A DNA stretch of 64,000 nucleotides from Leptolyngbyaceae cyanobacterium. GTDB taxonomy: Bacteria; Cyanobacteriota; Cyanobacteriia; Cyanobacteriales; Aerosakkonemataceae. The stretch's first letter is position 1. Every line of letters begins with the position of its first letter. The stretch is taken from contig DATNQN010000057.1 of assembly GCA_036703985.1 (NCBI GenBank), forward strand, positions 1 to 64,000, read 5' to 3'. Shown here piece after piece: positions 18,401 through 26,076 of the stretch. The notes beneath the pieces were generated by a model, which was not told where the DNA came from, searched no databases, and worked only from the letters and a program-made list of their open reading frames with translations. The position numbers and the translations under genes are program-made.

Positions 18401-20580
18401 GTCAGGAAAAACAACTATTAACTGCCCTTGCTGATGCCAAATCAAAACAAAAAAGAAATGAAGCTTGGCGAAAGCGGATTATTACAGGAGCTTTTGCAGC
18501 TTCTTGCGGAGCAGTTTTTATTTTAACAGGCTTAGTATTTTTAGTGGATTATCAAAGGAAAGTAGCAGAAGTTAGCCAAATCAAAGCTATGAGCGCTTCT
18601 TCAGAAGCTTTGGTTGCCTCTAATAGAGAATTTGATGCCCTTTTAGAAAGCCTGCGAGCAGCTAAACAACTAAAAGCTATTTCTAGGACAGATACAACTA
18701 CTCAAATTTCAGTGGTAACGGCACTTCAGCAAGCTATTTACGGAGTTAGAGAATACAATCGCTTAGAAAGACATACTAATAATGTATTAAGCGTAGATTT
18801 TAGTCCTGATGGAAAAATTATTGCTTCTGCTAGTGATGATAAAACGATTAAAATTTGGCAGAAAAACGGTACGCTAATTCGTACTATTAGAGGTCATACT
18901 GATGGAGTTTTATCAGTTGGTTTTAGCCCAGACGGAGAAATTATTGCTTCTACGAGCGTAGATAATACTGCTAAACTTTGGCGACGTGACGGAACTTTAA
19001 TTACTACTTTAGAAGGACATACAAACGATGTTACTTGTTTAGCTTGGTCACCTGATGGCCAAACTATTGCTACTGGCAGTGCAGACAATACTGTGAAGCT
19101 TTGGCGGCGCAACGGAACTTTAATTAAAACTTTAAGAGGGCATATTGATTGGGTACTAGGAGTAAATTTTAGCCCTAATAGTGATATGATTGCTTCGGTT
19201 AGTGCAGACAAAACTATCAAGTTATGGCAAAATGATGGAAAACTAATTAATACTATAACTGGCCATAAAGATGCTATTCAAAATATCGTATTTAGTCCAG
19301 ATGGCCAAATAATGGCAACCGCAAGCGAGGACAAAACTATTAAAATATGGCGGCGAGATGGAACTTTAATTAATACTTTATTTGGTCATACTAATTTAGT
19401 TCTGGATGTTAGTTTTAGCCCAGATGGACAAATAATTGCTTCGGGGAGTGCTGACAAAACTGTTAAGCTTTGGAATCGGGATGGAGTGCTATTAAAAACT
19501 CTCAACGGGCATGGCAATGGAGTAAGGTCTGTTGCTTGGTCGCCGGATGCTCAAATCTTTGCTTCTGCTAGCGATGATAATACGGTCAAACTTTGGAAAA
19601 TGGACGGTAAGTTGCTCAAGAAATTAACCGATCATCATGATTGGGTAAATAGCGTAACTTTCAATCCAGATGGTCGAATTTTAGCTACGGCTAGTGCAGA
19701 TTCAACAATTAAAATATGGCGTCGCGACACTGCTTTAATAAATACTTTGAACGGTCATAAAGATTGGGTTTTAGATGTTAGTTTTAGCCCTGATGGTGAA
19801 ATAATTGCTTCCGCTAGTGAAGATAGAACTGTTAAACTTTGGACTAAAGATGGAATTTTACTTAAAACTTTATATGGCCATAATGAGTCAGTTACTAGTG
19901 TAAATTTTAGTCCCGATGGTGAAATAATTGCTTCCGCTAGTAAAGATAAAACTGTTAAACTTTGGACTAAAGATGGAATTCTACTTCATACTCTTTACGG
20001 ACATGACAATTCAGTTTGGGGAGTACGCTTTAGTCCAGATGGCGAAATAATTGCGACTGCTAGCGATGATGCTACTGTGAAACTTTGGCATCGTAATGGT
20101 AAAGTAATTACTACTTTAAAGGGCCATAATGGGCCAGTTAATTGGGTAAGTTTTAGCCCAAACGGTCAAATAATTGCTTCGGCTAGCGATGATAAAACCG
20201 TGAAACTTTGGACTCGTAATGGTATAGAAATCAATACATTAAAAGGACATAGCGGTTCGGTAAATTGGGTAAGTTTTAGTCCAAACGGGCAAATAATTGC
20301 TTCGGCTGGTGATGATAATAACGTGATTCTTTGGAGTAATAATGGTAGTGGATCGAGTATATTAAAAGGGCACATCGGTAAAGTTTTGAGTGTAAATTTC
20401 AGCCCTGATAGCAAGATGTTAGCATCTGCTAGTGAAGACAAAATGGTTATTTTGTGGAATTTGGATATTAACGACCTACAATTACGTGGTTGTAATTGGT
20501 TGCACGATTATTTAATGACTAATACTAATATTCGCGATCGCGATCGCAATTTGTGCGATCGCGTTAATGAAAGATCGTAA
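15493..20580 (+). CDS. Giant TPR / STAND-NTPase / 14xWD40 signalling protein
   Basis: 1695 aa (ATG 15493; TTG 15487 is also possible). Residues about 20-180 form an ATPase-like module without a P-loop (ALMVFGLES, FRKSFPFPLILWIND, APDFTSWA), seen by recollection in other cyanobacterial TPR proteins. About 285-500 are TPR-like helices. A STAND NTPase follows, with Walker A GQSGVGKSS (561-569) and Walker B VLIFDQFEE (645-653). Coiled-coil repeats (EQLRQEKQLL twice) lead to one TM (about 995-1018), then 14 WD40 repeats (about 1090-1660), exactly two seven-blade propellers. The architecture suggests a membrane-anchored, ligand-triggered switch, possibly in stress, cell death or defence. No separate effector domain is recognised. 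The gene is isolated and its start context is weak. Confidence 0.9.
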   Translation: MVNYHRPEDAIAENERSLNTLSRTIALSQGQFSLVLANCNYLRLREQILQKIRETVKVEIREIILPESTTTLYTTIQTQLENESPPALMVFGLESINTLESLLTSTNQVRDEFRKSFPFPLILWINDKVLQKLIRFAPDFTSWAATPIKFVISSEELINSLRQNADSMFARIFESDAVNYLNNSIIDLEIGSLRRLELDFAQQDLRNRGIILAAELEASLEFVLGRDAHAKDLIDTALNYYYRSLAFWQQESENPDISEEFSSVIITNNSYPIHGEIPEIQNPQLKEGILLFHIGLCYRRKGDLEPAQSRHHWEEAKNYLQQCVNIFEEVGQTNLVAKFISHLGEVLRRLQSWDRLQLLAEKSLRLHQINSNTTSVNRSIQLAQDYSFLAEIAIERKNWEEAKHLATLAIRSLAQAPKQLPQQESLYLLLLAIAQQHLGQIESAVNNMEIARAQSDPQYDPRQYSRILRTLRSLYFEQGRYREAFQIKLELRSIEQQYGFRAFIGAGQIEPQRQASNPALSTIEHPGNIALEIAASKRQLDVNSLIERISRTDRKLTVVYGQSGVGKSSLVNAGLVPALKQTSFGARNTLPVVLQVYTDWITTLGRKLAKALLEIRNISFKFNLNSADIILEQLRKNQNRNLLTVLIFDQFEEFFFVCTTQTEKRVFFCFLRECLNLPFVKVILSLREDHLHHLLECERLINLEVINNDILSKDILHYLGNFSPTDARWLIESLTKRSQFYLEDALIEELVRELAEEYGEVRPIELQVVGAQLQAENITTLSKYRERGPKHKLVEQFLQEVIKDCGPKNERAALLVLYLLTDENGTRPIKSRAELASDLEALEEADKLDLVLWILVKSGLIFLLPEFPAQRYQLIHDYLVPFIRYLQQQELGLLEQVEEQREELIRRQTEIEQLRQEKQLLAELAEMRYQFVNDYLQSFNPHQEKLGLVAELAELRKREELSQVVIEQLRQEKQLLTALADAKSKQKRNEAWRKRIITGAFAASCGAVFILTGLVFLVDYQRKVAEVSQIKAMSASSEALVASNREFDALLESLRAAKQLKAISRTDTTTQISVVTALQQAIYGVREYNRLERHTNNVLSVDFSPDGKIIASASDDKTIKIWQKNGTLIRTIRGHTDGVLSVGFSPDGEIIASTSVDNTAKLWRRDGTLITTLEGHTNDVTCLAWSPDGQTIATGSADNTVKLWRRNGTLIKTLRGHIDWVLGVNFSPNSDMIASVSADKTIKLWQNDGKLINTITGHKDAIQNIVFSPDGQIMATASEDKTIKIWRRDGTLINTLFGHTNLVLDVSFSPDGQIIASGSADKTVKLWNRDGVLLKTLNGHGNGVRSVAWSPDAQIFASASDDNTVKLWKMDGKLLKKLTDHHDWVNSVTFNPDGRILATASADSTIKIWRRDTALINTLNGHKDWVLDVSFSPDGEIIASASEDRTVKLWTKDGILLKTLYGHNESVTSVNFSPDGEIIASASKDKTVKLWTKDGILLHTLYGHDNSVWGVRFSPDGEIIATASDDATVKLWHRNGKVITTLKGHNGPVNWVSFSPNGQIIASASDDKTVKLWTRNGIEINTLKGHSGSVNWVSFSPNGQIIASAGDDNNVILWSNNGSGSSILKGHIGKVLSVNFSPDSKMLASASEDKMVILWNLDINDLQLRGCNWLHDYLMTNTNIRDRDRNLCDRVNERS

Positions 20581-20612
20581 CTAATAGTTGAATTATTGAA
20601 TAATTCATCAGT

Positions 20613-21005
20613 TTAATTTTCCGATCGCAACAAATGAATGTTATCTTCCCAATTTGCTCCGTCAAAATGAACGATCTCAAACTTAGAGATTACATTATCA
20701 TCTAGACAACGCACGTTTACGTCAATATGGTCGGGATGCGATCGCGGTCGGTAAAAAGCATGAATTCCACAAACACTGCAAAACATATGTTTAGCAACAC
20801 CAGTATTAAACTTGTATGTAGTTAACCGATCTTCGCCGCTTAACAGAGTAAACTTCTCTGGTGGTACGATCAGATGTAAAAAACCTTTTTTCCGACAGAT
20901 CGAGCAGTTACAATCAGTTGCTTCGTGCTTGTCAACACTCACTTGAAAGCGTACCGCACCGCAGTGACATCCCCCTTCGTATGTAGCAAAGTTTTCATCA
21001 TTCAT
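20613..21005 (-). CDS. GFA/CENP-V family zinc protein
   Basis: 130 aa with the glutathione-dependent formaldehyde-activating (GFA) fold. The zinc-binding cysteines are visible in CHC (Cys13, Cys15), CNCSIC (Cys32, Cys34, Cys37) and CSVCG (Cys76, Cys79), with YRPRSHPDHIDVN as the typical C-terminal strand. In most bacteria these proteins have no proven role despite the name. It is convergent with the WD40 giant, 32 bp away. The protein looks complete. Confidence 0.88.
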   Translation of the reverse strand: MNDENFATYEGGCHCGAVRFQVSVDKHEATDCNCSICRKKGFLHLIVPPEKFTLLSGEDRLTTYKFNTGVAKHMFCSVCGIHAFYRPRSHPDHIDVNVRCLDDNVISKFEIVHFDGANWEDNIHLLRSEN

Positions 21006-21218
21006 ATGAGTATTCTATTGGCGATCGCATTAAACATTATAATATTAAATTTTACATTAATAAAAGAGTAAGTTATGTTAATTAAAATAAAGTTTATTTA
21101 ACAAGCTATTTAATTATTTTAAAATTACTAAAATGATTCACTACTTTTCTCTATTTCCCCTAGCCCCTAGCCCCTCCCTGGTCAATTTTTATAACTAGCA
21201 ACTTGAGTTACTAAATAT

Positions 21219-21428
21219 TTATTCTTCATCTTCATCGATTAAAACTAACAATTCGTCTAAAGTTTTCTCAAAATCAGCTTCTAACTGTTCTCGTATGGAG
21301 TTTAATTCTAAAGCAAACGATTGTTCTTCAGTTTGTAGGTTAAATATTTCTAATATGCTTTTGATTGCTTGTAATCTGGCTGCCAATATTTTTACATTTT
21401 CCCACTTTTTTCGATCGAAATTATTCAT
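21219..21428 (-). CDS. Small helical hypothetical protein
   Basis: 69 aa, strongly helical with heptad-like character (ILAARLQAIKSILEIF, then LEADFEKTLDELLVLID) and an acidic tail DEDEE. No domain, signal peptide or TM recognised. A coiled-coil or small adaptor protein is possible. Its ATG sits at the edge of an inverted repeat (21427-21497), which may affect expression. Confidence 0.5.
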   Translation of the reverse strand: MNNFDRKKWENVKILAARLQAIKSILEIFNLQTEEQSFALELNSIREQLEADFEKTLDELLVLIDEDEE

Positions 21429-21503
21429 ACCAATTAAGACTATATATCAATAAAAAGCAGAGGATTGGGTAAAAGCCCTCCCTTTTTTAATTGGTATATA
21501 GTC
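21427..21503. repeat. Inverted repeat ATACCAATTAA / TTAATTGGTAT
   Basis: An 11-bp perfect inverted repeat spans 21427-21437 and 21487-21497. The adjoining GACTATAT (inside the left arm) and ATATAGTC (outside the right arm) are also complementary. The interior holds a G/C-rich GGGTAAAAGCCCTCCC hairpin. It may be a small mobile-type repeat or a hairpin in the leader of the 69-aa gene. Confidence 0.45.
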
Positions 21504-21707
21504 ATTCTCCAAAAACCAATTGTTTTAATATCACATATATGTGATAAATTATAATTGTATGCTAATAAGGTTAAGAAAAAGTTATTTTATGGTTAATTTT
21601 TTGTTTGATTACCGAAATATTTTATATCCCGCTCGTCCTTAAGCAAGGAGTTTATATATAAAAAAGTTAGTTACCTTTAAAAAGGTTACTTACTTGAAGA
21701 TAGGAAA

Positions 21708-22877
21708 ATGATAGCATACGATTGGATTGCGATCGGTGGTGGTATTACAGGTGCAGCGCTCAGCTACGAACTAACAAAAAAAGGCTTTTCTGTTTTGTTG
21801 TTGGAACAACAGGCCAATCCACAAAATGCCAGTCATTATAATTACGGTGGCTTAGCATATTGGTCTGGCACTAACGAATTAACGCGACAACTTTGCCAGG
21901 AAGGAATGGAAATTCATCGCTTCCTTTCTGAAGAATTAAATATCGATACCGAATTCAGAGAAGTAAATCTATTACTAACCATTGATGCTGATGAAAACCC
22001 CCAAAAAATAGCATCATATTACAGTCAATTTGCGATACCTCCTCAGTTACTTACTGCTAAAGAAGCTTGTCATATGGAACCGTTATTAAATTCGGCAGTA
22101 ATTAGCGGTGCTTTAACAGTACGACACGGCCATATTAATCCAGAATTAGTTACGCGAGGATACTGCCAAGCAATGCAGCAAAAAGGAGGTATCGTTCAAT
22201 TTGAAAAAGTTTTAGAATTAGTACGGCAAAATCAAAGGATTGTCGGCGTAAAAACTGCTAGTGAAACTTATTACGGTCAAAATATAGTCGTTTGTGCTGG
22301 CGGATTCAGCCGTCAATTACTAAAAGCATCCGGAATTTCATTACCCCTTTATTTCACTCATGCAGAACTAATAGAAATTTCGGCTGTTGATATTCAGCTA
22401 AATACTTTAGTAATGCCAGCACAACTCAAACGATTTCAATTGGAAAAACAAGCTAGTAAATCAGAAAACGATCGGCTATGGGATGAACCAGGCCACGAAC
22501 CAGTCCCTCCCATTTTAGATGCAGGTGCCGTTCAGTTCAAAAACGGTACGATTCGGTTGGGACAAATTAGCCGAGTACTCACCGATCCCGATGCTAAAAT
22601 CGACGCCAAAATCAGCGAATCGGCTATTCGCGATGCAGTAGGAAAACTTTTACCATCGCTGGCTAATTTACCGGGAACGTGGCATCATTGCTTAGTAGCA
22701 TTCAGCCAAAATAGTCTCCCCATCGTGGGAACTATCCCAGATGTAGAAGGCGTCCATATATTCTCAAGCTTTACTAATCCTTTAGTGTTCGTACCGCCCT
22801 TAGCACGGCGATTTGCTAATCAAGTATCTGGGGTAGAAGATCCGATTATCGAGCGATTAAATAAGCTAATTGGTTAA
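21708..22877 (+). CDS. FAD-dependent oxidoreductase (DAO/glycine-oxidase-like)
   Basis: 389 aa, class of D-amino-acid/glycine/sarcosine oxidases. The N-terminal Rossmann motif is IAIGGGITGAALSYELTKKG, followed by acidic LLLEQQ for FAD ribose binding. A second FAD contact lies at VVCAGGFSRQLL, and the C-terminal FAD region is LVAFSQNSLPIVGTIPDVEG. The protein seems complete and soluble. The substrate, probably an amine or amino acid, cannot be inferred. An AAGATAGGA-like ribosome-binding site precedes the ATG. No pathway partner is adjacent. Confidence 0.85.
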   Translation: MIAYDWIAIGGGITGAALSYELTKKGFSVLLLEQQANPQNASHYNYGGLAYWSGTNELTRQLCQEGMEIHRFLSEELNIDTEFREVNLLLTIDADENPQKIASYYSQFAIPPQLLTAKEACHMEPLLNSAVISGALTVRHGHINPELVTRGYCQAMQQKGGIVQFEKVLELVRQNQRIVGVKTASETYYGQNIVVCAGGFSRQLLKASGISLPLYFTHAELIEISAVDIQLNTLVMPAQLKRFQLEKQASKSENDRLWDEPGHEPVPPILDAGAVQFKNGTIRLGQISRVLTDPDAKIDAKISESAIRDAVGKLLPSLANLPGTWHHCLVAFSQNSLPIVGTIPDVEGVHIFSSFTNPLVFVPPLARRFANQVSGVEDPIIERLNKLIG

Positions 22878-22926
22878 AGATTAGTAAAAAATTCCAAAAA
22901 GTTTCCCAAATTTGCAGATTTTAGTC

Positions 22927-23253
22927 ATGAATCGCCAATTTTTAGTAGCAGCAATTGCTTTATTAACTCCTCTGTGTTTAAGCAGTTCTGTTTGGGCAGA
23001 AAAACCCGAACCTACTTTTAGACAAGACAGGCAAACAGCCCAAGCAACACCTACATCAGAACAAGTTATTAATGCTTGCGTACAAGATAGGGCAGAAACA
23101 TTGCCAATTCCTTTCCGGGATTTGTCGCCTAATGACTGGGCATTTAAGGCAGTGATGAACCTGTATTATTGCGGCGTCATTGGCCCTAACACTCCTCCTG
23201 AAGTAATCGAAAAATTGCGAGCAAATCAAGATATGAGGGCTGGTAATCGGTAA
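22927..23253 (+). CDS. Secreted protein with a short SLH-like segment
   Basis: 108 aa from the ATG at 22927, which starts a clean signal peptide (MNRQFLVAAIALLTPLCLSS, cleavage after SVWA). The mature part holds IPFRDLSPNDWAFKAVMNLYYCGVIG, which fits the core of an S-layer homology domain (F-x-D-x5-WA-x2-A-x2-L-x3-G-I/V). Only one partial repeat is present, shorter than the usual three. A periplasmic or outer-envelope location is likely. It is 50 bp after the oxidoreductase and upstream of a Ser/Thr kinase, but no functional link is evident. Confidence 0.75.
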   Translation: MNRQFLVAAIALLTPLCLSSSVWAEKPEPTFRQDRQTAQATPTSEQVINACVQDRAETLPIPFRDLSPNDWAFKAVMNLYYCGVIGPNTPPEVIEKLRANQDMRAGNR

Positions 23254-23340
23254 TTAAGTGGTAGGTGTAATTCAGTCAGTAGCAAGGCAGTCCGATTATC
23301 ATGGAGAACTAGAATTGTCTCACATCGAGTAACTTCATCC

Positions 23341-24969
23341 ATGAATATAACGGCTGGCAAAGTCCTTCAAAATGGCAAATACGTTCTCGATGCCCCGATC
23401 GGTCAGGGTGGATTTGGCATTACCTACAAAGCTGCTCACAGTTATTTAAATCAAACTGTGGTGGTCAAAACCCTACATAATAACTTGCGGGGACATCAAG
23501 ATTTCGATCGATTTCAAGAACAATTCGTTGCCGAAGCCCAGCGTCTGGCTAGATGTCAACACCCTAATATAGTGAGGGTGCTAGATTTTTTTGAGGAAGC
23601 TGGGCAGCCTTTTATCGTCATGGATTATATTCCCGGCGTGACTTTAGCAGAAGTGGTAAAGCAAGGCCAACCATTAACAGAAGCCCAAGCGATTCACTAC
23701 ATTTTTCAAATTGCTTCTGCTTTAAATGTGGTTCACCAAAATGGGTTGCTGCACCGAGATGTCAAACCGCAAAATATTATCCTCAAAGAAGGAACCAATA
23801 CTGTTATTTTGATTGATTTCGGGATTGCTCGCGAATTTACTCCCGGCGTTACTCAAACTCATACGGGGATTTTGTCAGCCGGTTATGCACCTATAGAACA
23901 ATATTTGCCAAGGGGGAGGCGCAGTCCTGCTACTGACGTTTATGGTTTGGCGGCGACTCTTTATTGTCTGCTGACGGCACAACCACCGGTGGCGGCTTCG
24001 TTGCGCGATCGCGTTTCTCTTCCCACTCCCAGACAATTATGTCCTCATTTGAGCTTGGCAGTCGAGCAAGCCGTGATGCGGGGTTTGGAAATGGAAGCAG
24101 AACGGCGTCCCCAAACAGTACAAGCTTGGTTGGATCTGTTACCGAAAACTAATAACTTATCGGATAAATACGAGCCTACACTGCCGATTTTTCCTGCTCT
24201 CGAACCGTTCAAACCACCTGTGTTACCCCTGGCATCTGCCGGGAACGATCGGCCCATTCCCGTTCCCTTATCATCAAAAGCTCGGGCGCTCCGAGTTTTA
24301 GGTATTACAGGATTAGTTAGCGCGATCGTCGGTACTAGTTTTGGGTTAGCACTGCGCTTTGGTATTCCAGGAGTGCCATTATTCCAACAAGAACAGTCTT
24401 TTCCCCCGACTGAAAAATGGCCGACTACAACTCCGACGACTACCCCAGTCCCGGCTTCATCCATTCCTGAACCAAATTTAGCACCCAACCCACCCGTCAG
24501 TTTACCCGTTAACTCGTCACCGAATTCTCGATCGGCTATTCCGGTAGTTCAGCCAATCCCCACTAATAGTCAACGTCAGCAGGCAAGGCCAAAATTCCGC
24601 ACCCGTTCGTCCGAATCCGTGCCTCGTTACCAGTGGAGACGCAGAACAAAGCCCGCTTCAAACTCGCAACCAGCCACTTCGCCATCATCGCTTCCCTCGC
24701 CAGCCCCAGAGATTTCTACCTCGCCCCACAAACCATCTCAGCCCCCCGTAGAGGCTTCCAATCCTACTCAAGTAGAAATTCCAGCTCCCGCTTCCAGCCT
24801 GGGTACACCATCTTTATCATCTCCCATATCCAGCGATCGAGAGCCAGCAAAAGCCACCGCTGAGTCATCTAGTAATCGATCTTCCTCTGTTCTTCAACCA
24901 TTACCCCCCAAACCCGTATTAGATCAATCAACCCCAGCAGTAGAAGAGTCTTCTGAACCATCCCAGTAA
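23341..24969 (+). CDS. Eukaryote-type Ser/Thr protein kinase with Pro-rich C-terminal tail
   Basis: 542 aa. Kinase domain (about 15-265) has the glycine loop GQGGFGITYKA, Lys43 in VVVKTL, Glu65 of helix C, catalytic HRDVKPQNI (138-146) and DFG (159-161), with the activation loop ending in SAGYAPIEQY. A TM segment follows at about 318-340. The C-terminal 200 residues are Pro/Ser/Thr-rich and low-complexity, presumably periplasmic. This is the typical cyanobacterial Hanks-type kinase (Spk) layout. All catalytic residues are intact. The PP2C phosphatase is only about 3 kb downstream on the same strand, so a kinase-phosphatase link is conceivable but unproven. Confidence 0.92.
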   Translation: MNITAGKVLQNGKYVLDAPIGQGGFGITYKAAHSYLNQTVVVKTLHNNLRGHQDFDRFQEQFVAEAQRLARCQHPNIVRVLDFFEEAGQPFIVMDYIPGVTLAEVVKQGQPLTEAQAIHYIFQIASALNVVHQNGLLHRDVKPQNIILKEGTNTVILIDFGIAREFTPGVTQTHTGILSAGYAPIEQYLPRGRRSPATDVYGLAATLYCLLTAQPPVAASLRDRVSLPTPRQLCPHLSLAVEQAVMRGLEMEAERRPQTVQAWLDLLPKTNNLSDKYEPTLPIFPALEPFKPPVLPLASAGNDRPIPVPLSSKARALRVLGITGLVSAIVGTSFGLALRFGIPGVPLFQQEQSFPPTEKWPTTTPTTTPVPASSIPEPNLAPNPPVSLPVNSSPNSRSAIPVVQPIPTNSQRQQARPKFRTRSSESVPRYQWRRRTKPASNSQPATSPSSLPSPAPEISTSPHKPSQPPVEASNPTQVEIPAPASSLGTPSLSSPISSDREPAKATAESSSNRSSSVLQPLPPKPVLDQSTPAVEESSEPSQ

Positions 24970-25080
24970 GATGTGGTAACAGAATTGCGACTAGCCAACA
25001 AATTGAGTGCAGCGAATCTGTAATAATCTGTAATAATCAAAGAGTTAAAGTCTGGGTTTTTCCATGCAAATCGTTGTTTA

Positions 25081-25320
25081 AGTAAAACTTTTGCACGATC
25101 GCACCCCAGCAGCGAGAGGACTCGATCGAAACGCTTGTAGTTACGAACACTAAAGTAACGCGATCGGGCAAGTAAAAAGCTCTCGTCAACTACCGTAGGA
25201 CATCCGGGATGTTAAGCCTGTAGAGAGGGAGTAAGACTAGTTAGCACTCGTGTTAAAAAGCATCGCTCATCGAAGCAGGAATCTCCAGTCACGGCATCAG
25301 CTTGATGGTGAGAGTGTCAA
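25081..25320 (+). pseudogene. IS200/IS605-family relic: TnpB C-terminal tail plus right end (relic 2)
   Basis: In one frame (25261 register) the plus strand reads LSSTTVGHPGC, stop, ACREGVRLVSTRVKKHRSS, KQESPVTASA, stop. TTVGH, AC-x-x-GVR and KQESP are hallmarks of cyanobacterial TnpB tails, here broken by several stops. The degenerate right-end hairpin TCTCCAGTCA / TGATGGTGAGA and terminal GTGTCAA follow, ending near 25320. No upstream tnpB, tnpA or left end remains. It sits directly in front of the DUF6825-like gene. Confidence 0.55.
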
Positions 25321-25352
25321 AATTCTTGCGAGTAAAAAGCGTCAAGGTATCC

Positions 25353-25679
25353 ATGAGCAATCAATCAGTTCATGCCTTTTTTGTCGGTAGAGCAATCGCA
25401 CTAGCTATTAGCGAACAGCTAGAGCAAGCTTTTACTAAAGCTTTGAGCGAATTCGGTAAATTTGATGCAGAGCAACGCGAGCGTCTGCGCGAATTCACCC
25501 AACAAGTAATCGAAAGAGCTAATCAAACAGAGGAAACTGCTACCCAAGGCAGAACTAGTACGGTAGTTACCCCGTTAGGTTCTCAAACAAGCGATTTGCA
25601 GGCGATGATTGATGAGTTGAGGGCAGAAATTGCCCAACTGCGATCGGAATTGCAGCGCTATCGCAGTCGTTCTGTCTAG
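25353..25679 (+). CDS. Conserved cyanobacterial DUF6825-like protein
   Basis: 108 aa from the ATG at 25353 (MSNQSVHAFFVGRAIALAIS); a longer frame from 25302 would start inside relic DNA and was rejected. The N-terminal AFFVGRAIALAISEQLEQAF and the middle EFGKFDAEQRERLREFTQQV match small cyanobacterial/plastid proteins filed as DUF6825. The C-terminus (LQAMIDELRAEIAQLRSELQRY) is a clear coiled coil. The function is unknown; a membrane-associated structural or regulatory role is only a guess. Upstream sequence is an IS605 relic, so its promoter may be inherited from it. Confidence 0.7.
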   Translation: MSNQSVHAFFVGRAIALAISEQLEQAFTKALSEFGKFDAEQRERLREFTQQVIERANQTEETATQGRTSTVVTPLGSQTSDLQAMIDELRAEIAQLRSELQRYRSRSV

Positions 25680-26076
25680 GAAAGTATAGGGACTAGGGGT
25701 TAGGGCGCTAAGGAAGAAGCGAGGGCAGAGGAAAGACGATCGAACCATTGAACTTCTCCATACTGCATCGTTAATATCGATGCTCAAATCATTCAAAAAC
25801 CTCTATCCGCGACCGCAAACTGTATTTATCTATAAAATTTAATTTCCTTTCCCTTTTTCCCTAACCGACCGCCCCACCCCCCTGCCATCACGAACGTGGC
25901 AGATTTGAGCCAAAGGATAGATTATCATCCCTATTGGCTGACGCCCGTATAGTATAGAAGAGGTAACGGTTTTAGCCGTTGCGATCGATCCCACCGTCAC
26001 AAAAAATGATATTTGTAGGTGGATTTCTATCAAAAAGTTGGGAACCCAAGTGTCTGTCTTGCCTGATGATCCGGTC

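Noticed and set aside
18894-20441. Long minus-strand frames in the WD40 region
   Set aside because: They follow the WD40 repeat codon pattern in antisense and vanish as independent genes.
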